Origin: Immersiella caudata
Taxonomy: Eukaryota; Ascomycota; Sordariomycetes; Sordariales; Lasiosphaeriaceae
NCBI GenBank assembly: GCA_030512335.1
Contig: JAULSU010000003.1
Location: 2,976,001-3,040,000 of the forward strand
Length of the DNA: 64,000 bases
Direction of reading: 5' to 3'
Numbering within the stretch: position 1 is the stretch's first letter; every line of letters begins with the position of its first letter. This document shows, one piece after another, positions 57,768 through 64,000 of the stretch. A program made the translations under genes and the position numbers. The notes below the pieces were generated by a model. The model did not search any database. It worked only from the letters and a program-made list of their open reading frames with translations, and had not been told where the DNA came from.

Positions 57768-60700
57768 TTTGAGCGAAGCTGGAAGTGATGTATTGTTGTG
57801 GTGTTTGGTGGGTTGTAGATATCTCTTGAGACTTCGGTCTTTGTGGTGTGAGATTGAGTTTCGGTTCCTCGGGCTCGACGGCAACACTGTCAAAGCGTGT
57901 ATCAAAAAGAATGAGAAAACGAACACCGAGTCTGTAGCTGGTGTTGTTACTGGAAGAAGGAGAGGATAGAGCCAAGCAAGCTCAGCAGGTGTTGTTTGTG
58001 TACTCAAAGGGAATGTGGTTGCAAAAAGTGCGAAGAGAGGGAACAGACAGACGCCAAGGAAGCGAACGGCAACAGGCCCGAGAGAGGTGAGGAAAAAGAA
58101 AGAGATGAAGCCGGATGCGGGCGAGAGGCTGGTATAAGAGAAGGGCGGGTCTTCCAGGTCCGTCCATGGTGTTGAGAGCTGGCTGGGGCTCCGCCCAAAG
58201 CGCCTGGCCTAGCGCCCCTCGATCCCTTGCCAGCAACGGCGAGGAGCAAGCAGCGCTAGCAGCAAGCTCTGAAGACTGGGTGGGCATGCAGGCCCAGGGG
58301 TGAGGTGGACCGTGGAAGCGTGGTCCCCAGCACGTCGCGCCCACGGAACGAACGGCCTGGTCGACGTTCCTCGCGCGGTTGCTCGAGCGGTACGTTGTGG
58401 TGGCGCTGGCGCCCGGGCGGCGGGCTAGAGGCGTCGCTCGGCCAGGGGCTGAACCCTGGTTCAGCGGTGATGCCACCCTGACCCCGCTCTTCGTTGCCAG
58501 CCAACGCCAGCCAAGATGGCAGGTCGAAGCCAACGATAGGCAACGCCGATTCCACCACGCCAGCTCGCCATTCGAAACGCTGAAACTAAGTTCTAGAATA
58601 GAGGGGCGAGGGTGCGACGAATTGGCGCCGCTTAAAAATAAAAATTTAAAAAAAAACGCGGTATCTTTTAGGCGGTCTCTTGGGTGGCTTCTTTTTTCAC
58701 AGGAGAGAGTGGTTTAGGGGAAAGCGATTGCGGCAGCTACGTTCTCTCCCTGCTAAATCCCTCTCCCTCCCCCCTTCGTGCCTGCCAAGGCGCAAAAAAA
58801 AACCGTGAGGTTCTGTGTACCTGCATCTTGCAGCTGGTTTGCGCTTATTGATTGGTCACCGTGCGGGGATCCTGCTGGGGGTGTGGAGCTCTGTTCCTCT
58901 GCGAACCTCGCTGGTTTTTCACTTGGGATTTGTCTGTTCTTTTTCGTCCTCGGCGGTGGCGTCCAACGAGGGCTCAGAGGGGCCTATGAGAATCTTGGAA
59001 AGGGGGACTTGGCTCGACGCTGATGGGGGCAGCAACCCCGTTCATCTCACTCCAGGCCTTGTGGCTTGCGATCAGCGTCACACACACCCGCAGCGCGGAA
59101 TCTGGACAAACGGATGCGGCGAAACCATAAGGTTCTTATTCTGGATGTGAGGAGCCGACGTTGACATGTCCGATATTCCCAGCATCGCTTACGCATCGTC
59201 GCGACTACAAATATATTGTTGCAGTGTCTCGTTTCCCGGTTTTCGTCTCGGGTGATGGCTTGCATCGAGGCTGATCGTCGGCTGTTTACCCAGCACGCGG
59301 GGACGGGCCGCCTGTTTCAAACTCGGTTCTTCTCTTCCGTTTCCCACAACGACTTCACGGAACGTAGCGCTCAATCACTCAGCAAAACACTAATAACTAC
59401 CAGATGCTGTGCTATGGTGTGAAGGGTATGGAAGTAAATGCGTCTCAGTCAGGGAAAGCAGGGTGTGCGCTGGGGCCGCACAGGGCAGAAAGTCGCCCGT
59501 AAGGCCGGAAAAACCTCTGGTGGGCCGGTTCGAAGATATCTGACAGGGGTTATTTTACTTTTGCACGCAACCAATGATGAATTAAAATTCCTGACCCAGG
59601 GCCTCGAGTGTCAGCATTGAGCAACCCGACAGTTTCGCGAGCCGGGGATTCGTGGGGATGAGCAGCAGTGGGCAGCTGGCGACCGAGGAACTTTCCATCA
59701 CGGATCGCCAACAGGGAATCGCTCGCTGGGCCGGTCACCAACGACGCCAAAACCTGAAACACGCGCTAGTCCTGATTTGTTTGAGGGCGGGAAGGGAAGC
59801 CTGGTTCAGGTCAAGCCACGTTCTCGGTGCCGTCTTCCCTTTTTCCTCCATTTCGGAATCCTCCCGGAACCGGGCAATCGACGCCCACTTTCAATGTCGC
59901 CGTCTTCGTCGGCCTGTGGATGAAATGTCTGCATGTCCCCTCACCAATCTACCACAAGCCGATGCAAGAGAATTGTCGGTAAACTGCATGCGGAATTGTT
60001 CATTCCCCACGGCTTTTGCATCTCATCGGAATGTGCAGCGCGCCCTGAACCTTGCCGACGATACTGACCATCTCAGGCGCGTGCCTGGGCATCAAAGCTG
60101 TCAACAAGCCAAGCCAGGCAAGCTTCCTGGTGACAGGCAACAACGCCCAATCCCTCCCAAAAAGGCCATCACCTGGTGCCGCGTTGTTTCAAGGCTCTGC
60201 CGTCAACAGACTGACTACCAGCGGGGAACCCCCTTATCCTAAATCCGCAGAGGGATCTCGTAGGCTACGCAAGCCGACCAACACGAGCCCTCAGCCTCTA
60301 AGCCAAGAAACCCTCTTTCTCCTCCCCTCCTCCCCCAAAAATCCGACCACCTTCCTTTGTCTTTCCGAATCTCTCTTGTCCTCCCTCTCATGTCTCGTTC
60401 CTCTTTCTCGTTCCTTTCCATCCAAGAAAGCAAACCGCCCCCCCCCCCCCCCCCCCCCCCACAAAAAAAAATCAATAGCATCCCCTGTCCCACCCCAACT
60501 TCCGCCGCACGTTCCACAAATAAACAAGCACCACACCCTCTCCCACCCTACTCATATTAAACTTATCCCATGGGTTATGGGGCCCCTGCGGTCATCTCAT
60601 CGTCATCTCTCAGGCTCTGTCGGGAGGCGGCTCAAACCTCAACCCAGCAGGTTGCGGAGATTTCGTCCTGTTTTGCGTTGTGTGCTCCGGTGTTCGTGCG

Positions 60701-61746
60701 CAGCCGCAGTCAGTCTGCAGTGCGGAACGCCACGGGCTGGGGTTTAGAAAAGCCTATTCCCCTTTCCCAAGAAATTACGTTGCTGCCTACGCAGTCCGCG
60801 GTTGTCGTACGGCCTGGGTTGGCCTTGACGGGATTCCGTTTCGGGTCTTGAGATTGACACTGGGATGAGGCAGGGTCGTTGATGTCGATGCGCTACGCAG
60901 TATGTATGTGCTCTGTGCAGATGCACGGTGTTTGCTGCGGCGGTAACGAAATGATCTCCCGATCGTGTTGATGCCGGTTCATTCCCAATTGGACTTGCCC
61001 TGGCCAGCCCGACCCGAGGACCTGGCGTAAAAAGGGGTTGATAGGTGAGCTGTTGTCCTGACGTGGGTTGGGCTGAGAGACATGGCCACCACGGCCACGA
61101 CCACTGACAACACATCACGGGTTGACGCTTACGAGGGGCTTCGAAGCCGTAGAGAAATGCTTGGCTTGCCTGGTTGTTCAGTCTCAACGTGGGATGCAAT
61201 CCCCAACCATGGAGATGACGTCTGAGTGGTCAGATGCAGACGGTGGAAGTGAGAACGCAGCTTTGAGCTTTTGATCAACCAAACCACAGCATGTTGTATG
61301 AGACCGCCGGGATGGGGATAGGCCTCGTGGGGACCTTGGCCTCAAAGTTCCGCTACGCACAATACCCATTATGGACCTTTTCATTTTGCCTCCCTAGCTG
61401 CCATGGCTATTGACCTAACCATAGTTACCAAAGAAGGCAGAAACTCTAGTCCCCGGATGGCAAGCTGCACCCGTGGGTCGTTGCCGCCGCATCGACATGC
61501 TCATCGACCCTGTGAAATCCCCCCAAAAGATCGAGCCTAATAATAAGAACCCCTCCCAATGCAGATGTTCCCCATGATACGCAGTCCTTTGCTCCCCGTG
61601 AGCCCCTTTTTGGGCGCGGGCGGTCAGCATCTTTCCTTGCCCGAAAGGTCCTCCTCCCCTGTTCGGACAATTGTTAATACACCAGGCTCACACTGGCAAC
61701 AACCTCATCCCCCCTCTCATCCTCACCGCTCGCGCTTCGACGTCCC
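57768..61746. other. Gene-poor stretch between WSC gene and Tfc4 gene
   Basis: About 4 kb without a supported protein or RNA gene. It contains the WSC gene promoter, pyrimidine-rich DNA near 60.3-60.5 kb and a 23-C run at 60438-60460. Open frames such as 59652-60242 and 60052-60747 (plus) overlap in different frames and show no domain. Confidence 0.5.
60438..60460 (+). repeat. Homopolymer run, 23 C
   Basis: Twenty-three consecutive C followed by one A, one C and a run of A. Located in non-coding, pyrimidine-rich DNA. Length may be an assembly artefact. Confidence 0.85.
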
Positions 61747-64000
61747 CTATCTCAACACCAACCACCTCTGCGTAACCGCCTTCGCGCCCTCCACATCCCC
61801 CAACAAGTAACACGTCGTCCTCACATTATACGCGGCTTCCAATGTCAAATCCTCATCCCCCACCTTTCCTCCCTGCAACAGCCTTTCCCCTTCTCTGTCC
61901 GCATCCGCCTCTTCGAGCACCTTCTTGTAGTAAATCATAGCCAGATTTCCCAGCCCAATAAGGGAGTACGCCCTCGCAATGTTGAAATGCGCCTCCTGTC
62001 TCTCTGCCGCCGTAGCAGCGATTTGCTCGGGACGGTTGGCCTGGGATTGGCTGTCTCCTAGACGGTCATGGTAGTATCGGAAGAGGAAGGCGAAGGCCTG
62101 GGCGAGGAGGTATTGCCTGTTCGTGGCCTGGCGTTTGAGAGCGTAGTGTAGGTATGCAAGACCGGTGGAGAGGTTGATGAGGCAATTGTGGGGGTCGAGG
62201 GAGGCAGCGCGGGCGAAGTAGGAGAGGGCGTAGACGTAGGAGGTGGTGGAGAAGAGGATGTGGCCGTAGATGGTAAGCAGGCAAATGTCGAGGCCAATGT
62301 CCTGCGGAGAGAGCTTTTGCGGCTGCTGGTCTTCGGGGTTGTCCGAACCCATCTGGTTGGTGCCCTTGAGCTGGATGTTGTCCATCGTCTTGATCTGACG
62401 GAGGATGAACTTCTGCGCTGGGCCCGATGTATACCAGGACACCGGCGTCTGGCACACGCGACACATGGCTGCGAACATACGGTAGCTATCCGTACCAGGC
62501 ATGTAGTCTCGCATGAAGTAGCGCGCAATAGCCACGCAAGTCTCCTCGTCCCCCGCGTACACTGCGCACGACGCCCACGCGATATGGATGAGAAATGTGT
62601 TGTCAATCCCAGACCAGATGATTGAGTCCCTAGCGGCGTGGCAGACCACGTACGCTTCCCGTCGCTTGCCAGCCCGCACGAGTGTGAACGCATACTCGAG
62701 AAAGATTTCCAGCCACTTGTCGAACGAGATACCTCGATGATCGGGCGGTAGGATCTTCATTGGGACTTTCGGTGCGGCACCCTCCTGGCCGTCGGCAGGT
62801 GCAAGATTCTGTCGTAGACGCTCAGCCATGGCCGCCAGCTTCATGTTCCGAGCCGGTTTGGCCGCCTGGCCATGTACATCGCCTCCATAGCCAAGATACT
62901 TGATGTACTTGTCCCACGGATAGAAATCCTTGTACGAGCGGAAGTCGTCGATGAGGTCCTTTGCCGCCCTCATCCACGTCGCAATCGCCTGCTCATCACC
63001 AGCAGCAAAGCCCTCCTTCACCTCTTCCATCAGCTGGAAGTTTTTAGCCGCCTCAGCCGCCATTTCTAGATCCTGCTGCCTCCTCTTCTCGGCATTGATG
63101 AGGCGACGGGGTATGTAGTTAGACCTCCTTTGGCCCTCCTTCTTCTCCCGTGGCTTCCTTGGGCCTCTGGGTCCAATACGACGCCGTCGTTTGGTACCGT
63201 CTCCCCTCTTCAGTTCAAGATTCAAAGCCTGTCGAACGAGAAGGAAGGCCTCTTCTCGACCCTCCTGCTCTTGCTCGTCCTCGTACATATTTGCCAGCTG
63301 TACGCGGGCTTCGATGTGATCGTTGTCGTCTTCGATGGCCGCGATAAAGCACTCTTCGGCTGCAGACTTGTCTCCCAACATCATGTGGCACCTACCCTGT
63401 ATGACCAGAATGTCTGCATCCACTGCCACCTCCCCACCCTTCACCGCGATCTCCTTGTAGAAATTGACGTACCGCAGCGCCTCAGCCGGCTGTTCTCTCT
63501 CCACCAAGGCGCTCGCAATCTCCTTCAAGCAGTCCGGGAAGTCCATGAAGTCGCCCATCGCTGTCTCCGCCTCTGGGTCAAGCAGTCTCAGATGCAGCAT
63601 CGCCTCGTAGTCGTGCCCGAGTTTGCACCTGTAGACATAAAGCTTTGCCCTCAAATCCACCGGTAGTCCCTGACCGTACGAGTCTTGCGGGAACCTCGCC
63701 GGCTCAAAGTCCGGCACCTGAATGCGCCGATCATCGTGCAAATCCCACTCCCTGTCATCGTTCGCCCATCGATCCCAGAACGCCTCCTCCCTCCTGCTCA
63801 GCAACCACCTCGATACCTCCTTCAACTGCTGCGCACCCTCCTCCCACTGCTCCAAAATGCCGAAGAACTCCAAGTAAATCCTCAAGTCCGACCACTCAAA
63901 CCTTCCCTCCTCAGCCTCCACCGTCCCCTCCCCCATCAAGTAATCAATCACATACCTATACGCCTTCTTCGCCGCCTCCGCTCCCTTCTTCGCGTCTCTC
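61747..64000 (-). CDS. TFIIIC subunit tau131/Tfc4 (Sfc4), 5' part outside the window
   Basis: C-terminal 751 codons (including the stop) of the TPR subunit of RNA polymerase III factor TFIIIC, which recruits TFIIIB to tRNA and 5S genes. The frame is open to the window edge without a start codon, so the gene is partial. Helical repeats are visible throughout (KLYVYRCKLGHDYEAMLHLRLLD, ADILVIQGRCHMMLGDKSAAEECFIAAIEDD, VQLANMYEDEQEQEGREEAF in parts). A basic linker KRRRRIGPRGPRKPREKKEGQ separates the two TPR arrays, as in yeast tau131, and FRSYKDFYPWDKYIKYLGY is characteristic of the family. The C-terminal array ends with AYNVRTTCYLLGDVEGAKAV. No intron is needed in the visible part. The human counterpart is GTF3C3. 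Confidence 0.92.
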   Translation of the reverse strand, partial: RDAKKGAEAAKKAYRYVIDYLMGEGTVEAEEGRFEWSDLRIYLEFFGILEQWEEGAQQLKEVSRWLLSRREEAFWDRWANDDREWDLHDDRRIQVPDFEPARFPQDSYGQGLPVDLRAKLYVYRCKLGHDYEAMLHLRLLDPEAETAMGDFMDFPDCLKEIASALVEREQPAEALRYVNFYKEIAVKGGEVAVDADILVIQGRCHMMLGDKSAAEECFIAAIEDDNDHIEARVQLANMYEDEQEQEGREEAFLLVRQALNLELKRGDGTKRRRRIGPRGPRKPREKKEGQRRSNYIPRRLINAEKRRQQDLEMAAEAAKNFQLMEEVKEGFAAGDEQAIATWMRAAKDLIDDFRSYKDFYPWDKYIKYLGYGGDVHGQAAKPARNMKLAAMAERLRQNLAPADGQEGAAPKVPMKILPPDHRGISFDKWLEIFLEYAFTLVRAGKRREAYVVCHAARDSIIWSGIDNTFLIHIAWASCAVYAGDEETCVAIARYFMRDYMPGTDSYRMFAAMCRVCQTPVSWYTSGPAQKFILRQIKTMDNIQLKGTNQMGSDNPEDQQPQKLSPQDIGLDICLLTIYGHILFSTTSYVYALSYFARAASLDPHNCLINLSTGLAYLHYALKRQATNRQYLLAQAFAFLFRYYHDRLGDSQSQANRPEQIAATAAERQEAHFNIARAYSLIGLGNLAMIYYKKVLEEADADREGERLLQGGKVGDEDLTLEAAYNVRTTCYLLGDVEGAKAVTQRWLVLR

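Noticed and set aside
57768..58007. In-frame upstream extension of the WSC protein (80 residues)
   Set aside because: It would place the clear signal peptide inside the protein.

Overview
The window is from a filamentous ascomycete (Pezizomycotina) nuclear chromosome. The protein-coding genes are interrupted by short spliceosomal introns, mostly about 45-70 bases, with GT...AG ends and CTRAY-type branch points just before the acceptor. Their products are typical of this group: two Zn2Cys6 transcription factors, a WSC/DUF1996 wall protein, SAP18, COP9 signalosome subunit 1, an ITC1-type remodeller subunit and fungal-type N-glycosylation enzymes. I cannot place the organism below subphylum. I rebuilt gene models by hand from splice signals and reading frame. 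Nearly all exon joins keep frame and regenerate recognisable family motifs, but no transcript data were available.

Layout. 0-9.9 kb: a tRNA-Thr(AGT), a Gtr2/RagC GTPase of the TORC1 amino-acid pathway, a protein with an internal MIF-like domain, and a small four-helix membrane protein. 11.3-20.2 kb: an LCAT/PGAP1-like lipase, a Gtt1-like glutathione transferase, a small complex I subunit, and divergently transcribed SAP18 and Prp18 genes. 20.5-22.1 kb: CSN1. 22.1-26.7 kb: a 4.6 kb gene-poor stretch in front of a 1,006-residue Zn2Cys6 regulator (26.7-30.0 kb). 31.7-37.9 kb: a Xaa-Pro aminopeptidase, then a head-to-head pair made of an ERGIC-53/Emp47-like cargo lectin and the ALG8 glucosyltransferase. 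39.6-45.8 kb: an ITC1-like chromatin-remodelling subunit and an ER-retained PDI-like protein that has lost its CXXC. 45.9-51.8 kb: a UPC2-like Zn2Cys6 regulator and a DHA1-type MFS transporter. 53.1-57.8 kb: an rRNA cytosine-5 methyltransferase (Rcm1/NSUN5) and a secreted WSC protein. 57.8-61.7 kb: another gene-poor stretch. 61.7 kb to the edge: TFIIIC subunit Tfc4/tau131, cut by the window end.

Most genes are housekeeping genes and I see no biosynthetic cluster, transposon, CRISPR array or rRNA. There is one functional theme: the lectin, ALG8 and the HDEL-bearing PDI-like protein all serve glycoprotein folding and export in the ER.

The most notable observation is in the introns. Two unrelated genes, the lipase and the cargo lectin, about 21.6 kb apart, each contain an intron of 134-135 bases. 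The two introns are about three quarters identical to each other, extend exactly from 5' to 3' splice site, and share a long internal hairpin. This is the signature of introner-like elements, mobile DNA that creates new spliceosomal introns. Other points worth a second look are two consecutive 8-base microexons in the PDI-like gene, an internal duplication at the C-terminus of the Rcm1 homologue, and a long open frame behind the SAP18 stop codon.
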